From Muribaculaceae bacterium (GTDB lineage: Bacteria > Bacteroidota > Bacteroidia > Bacteroidales > Muribaculaceae): DNA of 51,660 bases. Shown in pieces: positions 28,101-37,099 of this stretch. The stretch covers positions 1 to 51,660 of the forward strand of contig JAFLTU010000014.1 in NCBI GenBank assembly GCA_022509125.1. The letters run 5' to 3'. The notes beneath the pieces were generated by a model. The model was not told where the DNA came from, did no database searches, and worked only from the letters and a program-made list of their open reading frames with translations. Both the position numbers and the translations under genes were made by a program. The stretch's first letter is position 1. Each line of letters starts with the position of its first letter.

Positions 28101-28933
28101 GTTTCCCAGGTGACTATGAAGCAGGTCTTCCTCTCTTCGATTTTGAGGATAATGAAGGTTGGTTCCTCTTCGATGGCAATACTTCTAACAACGACCAGCA
28201 ATTCACTGATGAAAAACCTGCTGCTTCCCGTATTATACCCCACTCCTTTACAGCAGCTTATTCAAGTCTTAGAATTGAAGTGAAAAACACCAATCTTTCT
28301 TCTATTATAATTGATGGTAAAACAGTCAACAAGTCCGGCACAGACTCATCTCGTGGGGTCGCTTATTTTGACGCTTCCGGACTTAACCTCACCGGAAAAT
28401 CCAATTTCAATGTAGAGGCTAACGGGAAGACCTATAAGCTTGAGCCCAAGTTCTTTACTTCGGGAGCCAATGGATTCGTAACAGCTCAACCCCTTTATAC
28501 AGAATTCACCGACGGTATTCCTCTTTACGTTAAATGGAGTGACAATATACAACCTAACGACGGGTATTGGAAAGACTTTGATTATTGGGATGAGACTGCT
28601 TTCTATCATCCTCCCACAGGAGGTAGCAATTATATGAATGTTTATTGGGGTAAGGATGAGACATGGGCATACCCCATGGATTCTTACACTTTTTCCGGTC
28701 ATGCATTCGGCAACTATAAAGGAGTTGATATAATCACTTCGACCAGTAAACCCACCGGCAGTGTTAAAGATATGATCGAACTTCGTCTTTGCACATCTCC
28801 GGCCGGGGACGGTAGATTCTACAAGATTCTTAAAGTTGAAGATCTGCCCGGATATTATAATCCCGGAGGCAAGAAATATATTATCAACTGGCATTTGATG
28901 AAGAGCCCTTACTCTGTGCCTAAACCTCAATAA
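25124..28933 (+). CDS. Fimbrillin-like surface lipoprotein, gene C' with long C-terminal extension
   Basis: A 1269-residue lipoprotein with lipobox LQSC (C22) followed by ADDL, then GATRTD (R57) and ANTRAYD (R65). Residues 1 to about 440 parallel gene C (LYIAAVKK, ADLKYLCSKVRYTILFD, KRVWQGVTYLPEN, VNVLVEDWNL). The following ~830 residues have no counterpart in C. They include beta-sandwich-like repeats, a segment VIHFRDNTKDWEEAHIYIF reminiscent of starch-binding CBM26 modules, a Trp/Tyr-rich stretch (GWQCWRCSDMAPDYN) and YTLTGVAQPGRTVVIFANWH. A role as a tip adhesin binding glycans is inferred, not shown. The C-terminus is again Trp-rich. Confidence 0.78.
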   Translation: MKLKSYIKFFIGSLIAFGLQSCADDLHLKVDNSEEDFTGITLLIPDVESAAEFGATRTDGYANTRAYDKSLEGTFNTLYIAAVKKETTTPIVFLKAQSDGKEGEYDKYSIKLEPGYYKFYVVSNLNRYLIDESGNSITFSAAASDEETIRRLILNFRADRPLEPGFLPMACMNEDLKIKNNKEEAGTINGANYINISEGAKKYIYADLKYLCSKVRYTILFDHSKTEFNDGDYIDFHRHMAQEAPYVTNLRHQTAINIGNIFPGTPDLKFIPKSSDDDAPSASWPLFLDRYVYPSDFDFYANNNSDENIKNALENLQQWKEESDGSWTGSKFLKKRVWQGVTYLPENLLEDNPTLLKFPYSFNGSKGGDSPREIKLKDFNLKTSDVKEPGIRRSMMYDVYALVKKPEAADMVVNVLVEDWNLQNLVYQLHGPYELVVETTKLAELSMEKDQVFWFRTDIDPSQIEFISPKVSGSREEDNDMVDLYIGNVVKKSDGTFATNENGDYLFRIGLNPDIPYKVIDQLNNGGLEYKGINYTTKDISYFHLVAGSLNKYIEIENLNLDPFLIVDPQTIIIDTRELYTSGEDGATFPIHIEFSTNVDLTESDYATLQLSVPQALIAAGETDGEGDGSLRFVKGEIEEIFTLNGDSYIYKDVENKVNEIVLKIKNIIYGNPFWDKNHEYNLTFTLTLNRQGKELKIVKPVVIKVKPFSGTYVIHFRDNTKDWEEAHIYIFQDLTLPANMMAENESGEFVPYEHAGRIVGYIEQNPTSGFQWNAALQYVFTNNMSFRGWHGNHKGRFAEIKNGVRTYVSDGDDEYGGPSINDPWAEAHYNPIIPTGDETELTIDSPTYGFVMFGEPDERLADQTFNHNYKDKKFKFWNYNYSYNYTYMLAENMERTDRYNYDVNFNYDHQTSIEEHTGWQCWRCSDMAPDYNANDNRTFYPGIVMEKEDDGWWKYTLTGVAQPGRTVVIFANWHLPWDPENKWFDYRAEDFRFPGDYEAGLPLFDFEDNEGWFLFDGNTSNNDQQFTDEKPAASRIIPHSFTAAYSSLRIEVKNTNLSSIIIDGKTVNKSGTDSSRGVAYFDASGLNLTGKSNFNVEANGKTYKLEPKFFTSGANGFVTAQPLYTEFTDGIPLYVKWSDNIQPNDGYWKDFDYWDETAFYHPPTGGSNYMNVYWGKDETWAYPMDSYTFSGHAFGNYKGVDIITSTSKPTGSVKDMIELRLCTSPAGDGRFYKILKVEDLPGYYNPGGKKYIINWHLMKSPYSVPKPQ

Positions 28934-28971
28934 TGAAACCTCTCCCTTTCATATCATAACCTACCATTGAA

Positions 28972-31900
28972 ATGAATTTAATATCTAATATAACCCGGTC
29001 TTTGAAACGTTTGGCCCTTGCTGTTGCCCCTTTGTGGGCGGCTCTACTTGCGCTCTCTTCCTGTTCCTCAGACCTCGACATTGATAAAGGCCTCTTTCCC
29101 GGAAGTGAAGAAATAGTAATTCAATTTGCCATCCCCGATTTGAAGTCGGTGCTTACAAGAGCCACCTCAGAAGCGGGAATTGAAAAGATTGATGCCTTCC
29201 TTTTCACAGAAGATGGACAATTCATTGCAAAAGAAAACTACTCCATAACTCCTCAGCTTGCTCAGCAGAAGGTGCTTCTAAGAGTCGGAGGGGCCTACTC
29301 TAATAAGAACGTGGTCATATATTTGGTAGCTAATGGAGGATCAAACGTGGAGAGTATCAATTCTTTGGAGGGTTTAAGACGACATATTCTTGACACTTCC
29401 TTACAGGATCCGGATTATCTCCCGATGATAGGTAAGGTGACTGTTAATACCGCCGAAACAGAAACTTCTCTTACACTTACCCGTTCAGTCGCTAAAGTAT
29501 CAGCCGAGTGCTCCATGGAAAATGTTGAAGTGGAAGGCATACGTATTTATAATAATGCCGTTGAGGGTTTTCTCGCTTCCTCTATAAATCGACAGGAATA
29601 TGATGGAGATGATTACGTGATTTCCACAAATGTAAATACCGGGACCCCTGCCGATGGAGATTTCAACAATCAGCCCAACACTCTTTATACATATCCATCT
29701 TACGGTTTTAACTATAATGAAAAAACCGGGGCATATGTGATAGTAAAAGTGAAACGAGATGGCACAGACCAATACTATCGTCTGAATCTTCGTAAGGAAA
29801 AAACCTCAAAAGATTCAGATGCCGATGGTTATATCGACACGGCCAACGGGTTGATATATTTAAATCTTTTCCCCAACCATCACTATAAGATTAAAATCAC
29901 TGGTTTTTTCACAGATGGATATCCTTCGGCCGAAGAGGCTTCTAAACATCCCGAGGCAGATCAGTTCATCGTTTATAATATCCATGATCATGCAATGGAA
30001 GTGCTCTCAATGGTCACTGATGGATATAATGAGTTAGGCGTCACTCCTGAAGTGACTCTTAATTCATCGGTCGATGAAAAGACAGTTGTGGTGAAATGTT
30101 TTTCTCCTGATAGAGTTGTCACCGAAAATGAAATAGAATGGGTGGCCTCGGAAGGACTTCAAGTTGTTTATGCCGGACCTCATAAGTATAAGCTCGAGGA
30201 TGGAGAAGTGGAGGATGACGGGACGGAAAACCCATTCGTCGCGGATTATAATGAACGTTGGGATCCTGATAATCCGGGACAACAGTTTGAATTTACAGTC
30301 AAGATAGCTCAAGGCACTAAAGAATATGAGAATCTGGATGGTGAAGTAACTTTCAAATGGAATGGTCTTGAACGTAAGGTTAAAGTGAATTTTGAAGCTG
30401 CTTTCCTTTTGCCCGATGTCTGCACCGTGACTCTCAAAATTTTTGAGAACGGCACGAAACTTGATGCCACAATCCGAGATTATTGGACTTTTGTAACGGC
30501 TCAAGGTGAATCAGGAGAAAAAGAAGGTTTAGCTACTTCGGCTGACTTAAAGGGACAGACACCTCGGCTCTTTGGTATTAAGCCGCAGAATATGGTGGGA
30601 AATAAGAAACGTATGAACGGTTTCCATTTCCCGATGCCTTATGGTGAGCAACATTCTTCGAATCCTTGGACTTATGTATACACTGTCGATTTTACTAATC
30701 TTACTCATCAGGCAGACATTGAAGGAAAGACGATTGAACGAATTGAAGATATAAAGTCGGGGGATTCATTCTTTACAGATTGCGTCAATTGGAGTTATTC
30801 TTCCGGTAATTCCGGGGAATTAACCTTCAATCAGACCGGTCTTTCAGACCCCTATCAATATGGTGGAGGCACCATTACCTTCGTTGTAAAATACACGGAT
30901 GGCACTGAGTCTTTAATCAATGCCTCACTTTACCACACCGGTTTCTTCCATTATGAAGGAGAAACGGCTTATGCCCCGGAAAACAAACTGGGATACTATT
31001 ATTATGAAGTAGTGCCTATGGCCGGTAGTTATTGGCTTGACCGTAATATCGGGGCTGAGGCCAATACCTCTTATATTGATATTGAAGATCCTATTCACAA
31101 CACGGGATCCGAAGCAGCCGGGAGACTTTTTACCATTATAGAGGAGCCTCAACCATTCAAATTGCCGAAATGGGATTTCAATATGATTCCACCAGGGTAT
31201 CATGTGCCCAATCAAATCGAATGGGATGATCTCAGACTCCACGACAATTTCGTGACTCAATCTGTAACCCTAAATAGCACTCTGTATATGTCTACCTATT
31301 ATCGAACTGATAATTCCAAAATAGGTAATATATACTTCCAGAAGGCTAGATTCCGCAATAATAAGAATCTTTATTTATCTTCTCCTAAATATAATGAAGA
31401 GGCTAATTCTGGTGATGCCGGAGCTGGCTATTATTGGTCGGTCTCTGAAGCCCCGGCTATGGAGAAGGAACAAATGGGTAATTGGTTACGGGCCCTTTAT
31501 CTCAATGGCTCGTCATCCACTTTCAATAATGCCAGCGTCACAGACCACCGTATGCCTATAAGGTGTAAGGCAGGTACTGATCAGGAAAAGAAGGAAGTCC
31601 CGGAAAACTATATTAGTTTCAATGTGCATGAGGTCACTCACGTCTTCTTATATCATAAGGACAATCTGACACCTCTTTTCACTTTCCCGGGAAGGGCAGT
31701 CGGTTCGTCTGCTTCTGCAGTGAAATGGCAACATTTTTATTGCTCAACTACTCAAGACCCTTCCAACCTAAGGATGATATTCGTCAAACTTCAGGAAGAC
31801 GGAAAGGTTATGCTTCATTATAAAGATGGAGATACATTTAAATCAACCCAGGAATTCGATAAAATCAACCTCAAAACCCAGGGTTGGAACATCGATACGG

Positions 31901-32832
31901 GAAAATATTACGACTTCTGTGAAGTTGGACAGAATCGAGACTCCTGTGTATTCACGGCCACAGCAGATCCAACCGACTGTAACACCGGCTCTTCTTCGGG
32001 AGACAATCAGGGTGGTGGTGGAGATAGTGGAGACAGCGGAAGCACGATTAACCCCTCCGATTACCAATTCACTATCGAAGATCTTTCAAAGGAAGAAAAT
32101 CTTAATATCACGCGACAAGAATATATTTACGGTGACGCTTATGGTCAATACCGTATGAATTCGTTTAATGGTAAAAATTTTGCCGACCTCAAGCCCGGTT
32201 CAGTTCTTAGAATATACACAGTGGTTTATTCCGACGGATATAAGGTTGTTACTCGAGATAGTTGGTGGTGGGAACTCGCAACTTATAAAGCGAGTGATAC
32301 AAGAGAATTCCACCCCGACAATGGAGCATCTACCGAATGGATTATTGAGATAACCTTAACTCAAGAATTGATCAATCAACTAAAAGAACATCCGGAATTT
32401 GTACTCGAATGTAACCAGACCATTATCCTTGGCATGACTCTCGATGAATCAAATGCCTCCTCAGGAGGTGGTGACTCAGGTGGTGGAGGAAATACTGAAC
32501 CTGTTCCGGAGGGTCCCTCTACAGAGATTTGGAACGGTAGTCCGGCTTTCTCAAATAATGAAGTTACTTTATATGATTTCCCGAATTACTCAGGCAACGT
32601 AATTCTCTATTTTACATATGATATAACTAACCAATGGTATATGGCAATTAGATTAAATATTGAGAATGGTCCCTATTATGGTTACGATTCTAGTGATAAA
32701 TCTTTGCAGTTTGATGGAACATTTAAAATTACATTAAGTGAATCGGATTATCAGCAGTGCCGTAATAATGGATTAAAAATAACGCAGGATGGAATTTCAA
32801 TTACAAGCATTTCCGTTATAAGTATCAATTAA
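28972..32832 (+). CDS. Surface lipoprotein with fimbrillin-like N-terminus, FISUMP domain and C-terminal beta modules, gene D
   Basis: A 1286-residue lipoprotein: lipobox LSSC (C31) followed by SSDLD, then VLTRATSE (R63). The first ~350 residues are fimbrillin-like (IDAFLFTEDGQFI, LTLTRSVAKVSA). A FISUMP (Fibrobacter succinogenes major paralogous) domain follows at about 686-866: WLDRNIGAE, AAGRLFTI, PPGYHVPNQIEWDDL, GAGYYWSVSE, RALYL and MPIRCKAG. Two Gly/Ser linkers (about 1006-1027 and 1163-1175) separate two C-terminal modules that resemble each other (both end in a LKITQ/FVLECNQTIILGMTL-like strand pair). It is last in the operon, before a strong terminator. Tip protein or adhesin is inferred. 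Confidence 0.8.
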   Translation: MNLISNITRSLKRLALAVAPLWAALLALSSCSSDLDIDKGLFPGSEEIVIQFAIPDLKSVLTRATSEAGIEKIDAFLFTEDGQFIAKENYSITPQLAQQKVLLRVGGAYSNKNVVIYLVANGGSNVESINSLEGLRRHILDTSLQDPDYLPMIGKVTVNTAETETSLTLTRSVAKVSAECSMENVEVEGIRIYNNAVEGFLASSINRQEYDGDDYVISTNVNTGTPADGDFNNQPNTLYTYPSYGFNYNEKTGAYVIVKVKRDGTDQYYRLNLRKEKTSKDSDADGYIDTANGLIYLNLFPNHHYKIKITGFFTDGYPSAEEASKHPEADQFIVYNIHDHAMEVLSMVTDGYNELGVTPEVTLNSSVDEKTVVVKCFSPDRVVTENEIEWVASEGLQVVYAGPHKYKLEDGEVEDDGTENPFVADYNERWDPDNPGQQFEFTVKIAQGTKEYENLDGEVTFKWNGLERKVKVNFEAAFLLPDVCTVTLKIFENGTKLDATIRDYWTFVTAQGESGEKEGLATSADLKGQTPRLFGIKPQNMVGNKKRMNGFHFPMPYGEQHSSNPWTYVYTVDFTNLTHQADIEGKTIERIEDIKSGDSFFTDCVNWSYSSGNSGELTFNQTGLSDPYQYGGGTITFVVKYTDGTESLINASLYHTGFFHYEGETAYAPENKLGYYYYEVVPMAGSYWLDRNIGAEANTSYIDIEDPIHNTGSEAAGRLFTIIEEPQPFKLPKWDFNMIPPGYHVPNQIEWDDLRLHDNFVTQSVTLNSTLYMSTYYRTDNSKIGNIYFQKARFRNNKNLYLSSPKYNEEANSGDAGAGYYWSVSEAPAMEKEQMGNWLRALYLNGSSSTFNNASVTDHRMPIRCKAGTDQEKKEVPENYISFNVHEVTHVFLYHKDNLTPLFTFPGRAVGSSASAVKWQHFYCSTTQDPSNLRMIFVKLQEDGKVMLHYKDGDTFKSTQEFDKINLKTQGWNIDTGKYYDFCEVGQNRDSCVFTATADPTDCNTGSSSGDNQGGGGDSGDSGSTINPSDYQFTIEDLSKEENLNITRQEYIYGDAYGQYRMNSFNGKNFADLKPGSVLRIYTVVYSDGYKVVTRDSWWWELATYKASDTREFHPDNGASTEWIIEITLTQELINQLKEHPEFVLECNQTIILGMTLDESNASSGGGDSGGGGNTEPVPEGPSTEIWNGSPAFSNNEVTLYDFPNYSGNVILYFTYDITNQWYMAIRLNIENGPYYGYDSSDKSLQFDGTFKITLSESDYQQCRNNGLKITQDGISITSISVISIN

Positions 32833-32985
32833 ATTTAAACAGCTTATACTTTATGTAAACCATTGCTGCATGAAGGTCCCAATATAATCCGTAAAGGAAG
32901 AGGAATTTTCAATGAAGCCCTCAATTACCGGGTTATCAGTCCCCTTCCCTTGATAGAGATGAGATGTGATCCGGAGAGATAAAAG

Positions 32986-33017
32986 AAGGAGGCCTTATAA
33001 AAGGTCTCCTTGTTTTT
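32986..33017. terminator. Strong terminator ending the lipoprotein operon, probably bidirectional
   Basis: AAGGAGGCCTT (32986-32996) pairs with AAGGTCTCCTT (33001-33011) through one wobble, with a four-base loop ATAA, then GTTTTT. On the minus strand the hairpin is followed by CTTTTATC, so it can also stop transcription from pgi, whose stop codon lies 56 bases away. The gap 32833-33066 holds nothing else that I can support. Confidence 0.85.
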
Positions 33018-33066
33018 ACCCTTAGAAGGTTATTGAGATTAATTGGTTTCCTCTTTGTGATGAATT

Positions 33067-34404
33067 TCAGAGCTTTGTTTTGATGGCTGCAGTCTCTTTC
33101 TCATAGCCTGGCTTTTCGAGGAGGGCAAACATGTTTTTCTTGTAGGCCTCCACACCCGGCTGGTTGAAGGGATTGACGCCTAGCATATATCCGCTCACGC
33201 CACAAGCCTTCTCGAAGAAATAAATGAGCTGGCCGAGAGTGTTCTCTTCAAGTGCATTGAGTTCGATTTTGATTACCGGCACTCCCCCGTCTACGTGGGC
33301 GATCTTCGTGCCCAGCTCCGCCATCTTGTTAACCTCGTCGATGTGTTTTCCGGCAAGATAGTTTATGCCGTCGAGATTGGCAGCATCCTGAGGTATGCGA
33401 CGTGTGATGGCCGGTTTCTTCACTGACAAGACAGTCTCGAAGATGGTGCGCTCGCCCTCCTGAATCCACTGCCCCATCGAATGGAGATCGGTCGTAAGGT
33501 CGACAGAAGCCGGGAAAATACCCTTGCCATCCTTGCCTTCACTCTCGCCATAGAGCTGTTTCCACCATTCAGCGAAATAATGGAGTTTCGGGTTATAGTT
33601 CACCAGAATCTCTATCTTTTTCCCGCTTTCATAAAGGGCGTTACGCAGACGGGCATAAATCTCACATGGATTTTCATCTCCGGGATGTTTGGTGGTTTCC
33701 TCCATTTCAGCGGCACCATGGATAAGTTTCTCGATGTCGAAACCAGCGCAGGCGATGGGAAGCAGACCCACAGGAGTGAGCACTGAGAAACGTCCTCCCA
33801 CATTGTCGGGGATAACGTAGGTTTCATAACCTTCCTGAGTGGCGAGAGTGCGGAGTGCACCCTTCTTCTCGTCGGTGATGGCAACGATGAGGTCTTTGGC
33901 AGCTTCCTTTCCGGCCCGCTTTTCAAGCATCTCTTTGAAAATACGGAAGGCTATAGCCGGCTCTGTGGTGGTGCCGGATTTTGAAATAACGATAATACCG
34001 AATTTCTTCCCTTCAAGGAGTTTCTCAAGTTCAGCGGTGTATTCCTCGCTGATGTTCTGTCCGGCATAAAGGATCTTGGGATTCTTCGGAGCCGGAGCAT
34101 AGAAATCGGCGAAATTGTCGGAAAGGGCTGATATCACTGCCTTTGCTCCAAGATAGCTTCCGCCGATGCCGATGCATACTATATAATCGCATCTTTCCCT
34201 TAGTCTTTCAGCAGTTTTATTGATACTGTCGAGAAGACTCTTGGGGGTCTCCGAAGGAAGATGGAGCCATCCCAAGAAATCAGAACCGGCTCCGGTGCCG
34301 TTCTCCAGAGTAGTCATAGCATCGACAGCGCGGTTTCTGTCGGCCTCATATTGCTTCTCTACAAAATAGACGGCATCCTGAATGTTTAATTCGATAGATC
34401 TCAT
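33067..34404 (-). CDS. pgi: Glucose-6-phosphate isomerase
   Basis: A 445-residue phosphoglucose isomerase that interconverts glucose-6-phosphate and fructose-6-phosphate in glycolysis and gluconeogenesis. Sugar-phosphate-isomerase (SIS) motifs are clear: [42 protein letters not shown] and [11 protein letters not shown]. The length matches the short bacterial (Bacillus-like) form. It is third in lysS-gpsA-pgi, 38 bases after gpsA. That gap contains a small TATGGTT direct repeat (near 34407-34426). Confidence 0.96.
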   Translation of the reverse strand: MRSIELNIQDAVYFVEKQYEADRNRAVDAMTTLENGTGAGSDFLGWLHLPSETPKSLLDSINKTAERLRERCDYIVCIGIGGSYLGAKAVISALSDNFADFYAPAPKNPKILYAGQNISEEYTAELEKLLEGKKFGIIVISKSGTTTEPAIAFRIFKEMLEKRAGKEAAKDLIVAITDEKKGALRTLATQEGYETYVIPDNVGGRFSVLTPVGLLPIACAGFDIEKLIHGAAEMEETTKHPGDENPCEIYARLRNALYESGKKIEILVNYNPKLHYFAEWWKQLYGESEGKDGKGIFPASVDLTTDLHSMGQWIQEGERTIFETVLSVKKPAITRRIPQDAANLDGINYLAGKHIDEVNKMAELGTKIAHVDGGVPVIKIELNALEENTLGQLIYFFEKACGVSGYMLGVNPFNQPGVEAYKKNMFALLEKPGYEKETAAIKTKL

Positions 34405-34442
34405 ATTTTATGGTTTATGGTTTATGGGGTTTAAGTCCATGG

Positions 34443-35450
34443 TCATGAAAATGTGTCTGCGATTGCCCGGAAGGCCTGTCGCGGGTTCTTCCCCTCGTAG
34501 ATGATGCGATAGACACAATTTAGTATAGGCATCTCCACATCGTATTTATCGACGTTTATATCATGCATGCAGCGAGTGCCATAATAGCCCTCGGCCACCA
34601 TCTCCATTTCCATCTTAGCACTCTTGACGCTATAGCCCTTTCCGATCATGGCTCCGAAATTATGGTTGCGCGAGAAGATACTGTAGGCTGTCACTAAGAG
34701 GTCGCCCAGATATGCCGAGCGGTCGATATCTCTCTCGCAATCCATAGGAGCAGCGACATCGATAAAGCGACGCATTTCCCGGATGGCGTTGCATACGAGC
34801 ATAGCCTTGAAGTTGTCGCCTGCCTTCATTCCGTCGACAATACCGGCGGCAATGGCATAAACGTTTTTCAAGACGGCACCGTATTCAATTCCAGCCACAT
34901 CGAGCGACACTATTGTCTTAAGACGCGAACTGGAGATGCTGCGAGCAAAATTTGTGCCCTTGATGGGGTCGTGGCAACCTATGGTCAGGTAGCTGAGATG
35001 GTCGAGCGCCACCTCCTCTGCATGACATGGGCCTCCGATCACTATCAAATTGTTGTCGGCGCAACCCTTGTGGGTAGCAAACCAGTCGGTCACAATCTGA
35101 TTGTCGCCCGGCACGATTCCCTTGACGGCCGACACGATGTTTTTATCATTCATGTCTACCGTTATCTTATCGGCTTCATCCTTGAAGAATGGCGATGGGA
35201 CAGCCACAACGATTGTCTTGGCTCCAGCCACAGCCATATTGATATCGGAGAAGAAATCTATCCGATGGGTGTCGAAAGTGATATCGCTCAGATAGACCGG
35301 GTTGCGATGGTGTTTCACAAAATCGGCTATCCTTTCCGGACGGCGGATATACCAATTGATGCGTGAATTATTATTGAGCAGCAGCTTGGCGAGCGCTGTG
35401 GCCCAGCTGCCCGAACCTATGACGGCTATCTTTCCCAGATTTTCCATCAT
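34443..35450 (-). CDS. gpsA: Glycerol-3-phosphate dehydrogenase [NAD(P)+]
   Basis: A 335-residue enzyme that reduces dihydroxyacetone phosphate to sn-glycerol-3-phosphate, the backbone of phospholipids. The N-terminal Rossmann motif is [17 protein letters not shown] (8-24). The conserved [21 protein letters not shown] and [11 protein letters not shown] segments are present. It overlaps the lysS stop by four bases, so the two are translationally coupled, and it precedes pgi. Confidence 0.95.
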   Translation of the reverse strand: MMENLGKIAVIGSGSWATALAKLLLNNNSRINWYIRRPERIADFVKHHRNPVYLSDITFDTHRIDFFSDINMAVAGAKTIVVAVPSPFFKDEADKITVDMNDKNIVSAVKGIVPGDNQIVTDWFATHKGCADNNLIVIGGPCHAEEVALDHLSYLTIGCHDPIKGTNFARSISSSRLKTIVSLDVAGIEYGAVLKNVYAIAAGIVDGMKAGDNFKAMLVCNAIREMRRFIDVAAPMDCERDIDRSAYLGDLLVTAYSIFSRNHNFGAMIGKGYSVKSAKMEMEMVAEGYYGTRCMHDINVDKYDVEMPILNCVYRIIYEGKNPRQAFRAIADTFS

Positions 35451-37003
35451 TCGCCTTTATTTTCCTTATCCGTTTCCTCGCTTTCAGCTCCGGTCTCCTG
35501 TTTCTTTTCGGGACGCATCTGAGGGAATAAAAGCACCTCCTGGATTGCGCTCTGACCCGTCATCAGCATTGCCAGACGGTCCATTCCGATACCCATACCC
35601 GATGTGGGGGGCATTCCGTATTCCAAGGCCCGGATGAAGTCTTGGTCGATAATCATCGCCTCGTCGTCACCCTTGTCGGCTAGTTTCATCTGCTCCACAA
35701 AGCGCTCATACTGGTCGATCGGATCGTTGAGTTCGGAATAGGCGTTGGCAAGCTCTTTTCCGTTCACCATCAGTTCAAACCTCTCGGTTAGTTCCGGATT
35801 CTCGCGGTGGCGCTTGGTTAGCGGCGACATCTCGATAGGATAGTCGATGATGAAGGTGGGCTGGATAAAGCTCCCCTCGCATTTTTCTCCGAAGATCTCA
35901 TCGATAATTTTGCCTTTACCGAAACTTTTGTCGATTTCTATACCATTGTTTTTGCAGAACTCTCGAAGCTCCTCCTCGGTTTTGCCGGTGATATCGAAGC
36001 CCGTCTTATCGAGTATTGCCTGAGCCATTGTCACCCTGGGATAAGGGGCCTTGAAGGAGATAACGTTGTCGCCCACGGTCACTTCGGTGGTGCCGTTGAC
36101 ATCAAGGCATATCTTCTCGAGCATCTTCTCTGTGAAGTCCATCATCCAGTTGTAGTCTTTATAGGCCACATAGATTTCCATGCAAGTGAACTCCGGATTA
36201 TGGGTGCGATCCATTCCTTCGTTGCGAAAATTCTTTGAGAATTCATAGACTCCTTCAAAACCTCCGACGATAAGGCGCTTGAGATAAAGCTCGTCGGCAA
36301 TTCGAAGATATAAGGGGATGTCGAGAGCGTTATGATGGGTGATGAAGGGGCGTGCGGAAGCTCCTCCGGGAATGCTTTGAAGAATCGGGGTCTCCACCTC
36401 TATATAGCCATAGGAGTTGAAATATTCCCTCATGGAATTAAACATCCGGGTGCGCTTGAGGAAGATTTCCTTGATGCCGGGATTGACGATGAGATCCACA
36501 TATCTCTGGCGGTAGCGCTGCTCGGGGTCGGAGAAAGCGTCGTAGGCCTTCCCGTCTTTAAGCTTGACAATCGGCAGGGGACGGAGACTCTTGGAAAGCA
36601 CGGTGATTTCCTGTGCATGGATGGAAATTTCCCCCATCTGAGTGCGAAACACGTAACCCTTCACTCCGATGAAATCGCCGATGTCGAGGAGTTTCTTAAA
36701 GACCACATTGTAGAACTCCTTGTCTTCGCCGGGACAGATGTCGTCGCGGCTCACATAGATCTGGATACGCCCCTCGCTGTCTTGCAACTCCAGGAAGGAG
36801 GCTTTTCCCATGATGCGACGGCTCATGATACGGCCGGCCACGGCAACTTCGCGCCGGGGCTCTTCGTCATCCTTGAAATTCTCTTTTATCTCCTTTGAAT
36901 AGCCGGTCACCGGGAATTCCCGGGCCGGATATGGTTCGATACCTCTGTCGCGAAGGGCCTGCATGCTGGAGCGGCGCCCTATCTCTTGCTCGTTTAATTC
37001 CAT
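35447..37003 (-). CDS. lysS: Lysyl-tRNA synthetase (class II)
   Basis: A 518-residue class II synthetase that charges tRNA-Lys. An OB-fold anticodon-binding domain ([23 protein letters not shown] region) is followed by the catalytic core. Motif 2 is [20 protein letters not shown] and motif 3 is [11 protein letters not shown]. The C-terminus ends in a short Lys/Glu tail. It is the first gene of lysS-gpsA-pgi and overlaps gpsA. Confidence 0.96.
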   Translation of the reverse strand: MELNEQEIGRRSSMQALRDRGIEPYPAREFPVTGYSKEIKENFKDDEEPRREVAVAGRIMSRRIMGKASFLELQDSEGRIQIYVSRDDICPGEDKEFYNVVFKKLLDIGDFIGVKGYVFRTQMGEISIHAQEITVLSKSLRPLPIVKLKDGKAYDAFSDPEQRYRQRYVDLIVNPGIKEIFLKRTRMFNSMREYFNSYGYIEVETPILQSIPGGASARPFITHHNALDIPLYLRIADELYLKRLIVGGFEGVYEFSKNFRNEGMDRTHNPEFTCMEIYVAYKDYNWMMDFTEKMLEKICLDVNGTTEVTVGDNVISFKAPYPRVTMAQAILDKTGFDITGKTEEELREFCKNNGIEIDKSFGKGKIIDEIFGEKCEGSFIQPTFIIDYPIEMSPLTKRHRENPELTERFELMVNGKELANAYSELNDPIDQYERFVEQMKLADKGDDEAMIIDQDFIRALEYGMPPTSGMGIGMDRLAMLMTGQSAIQEVLLFPQMRPEKKQETGAESEETDKENKGE

Positions 37004-37074
37004 TTTATTGTCGTGTCTTTTTATTGCTTTGGGAATATCCTTGCAGTTATTGGTTTTAGAGAGAGTTTATGTTG

Positions 37075-37082
37075 CAAATATA
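37075..37082 (-). promoter_or_regulatory. Candidate -7 element for lysS-gpsA-pgi
   Basis: On the minus strand the bases read TATATTTG, matching TAnnTTTG. A start near 37068 would give a leader of about 65 bases to the lysS ATG (37003). The box sits 18 bases past the patatin stop, in the only gap before lysS. No clear -33 box. Confidence 0.5.
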
Positions 37083-37099
37083 ACGAAAATTTTGCCTCT

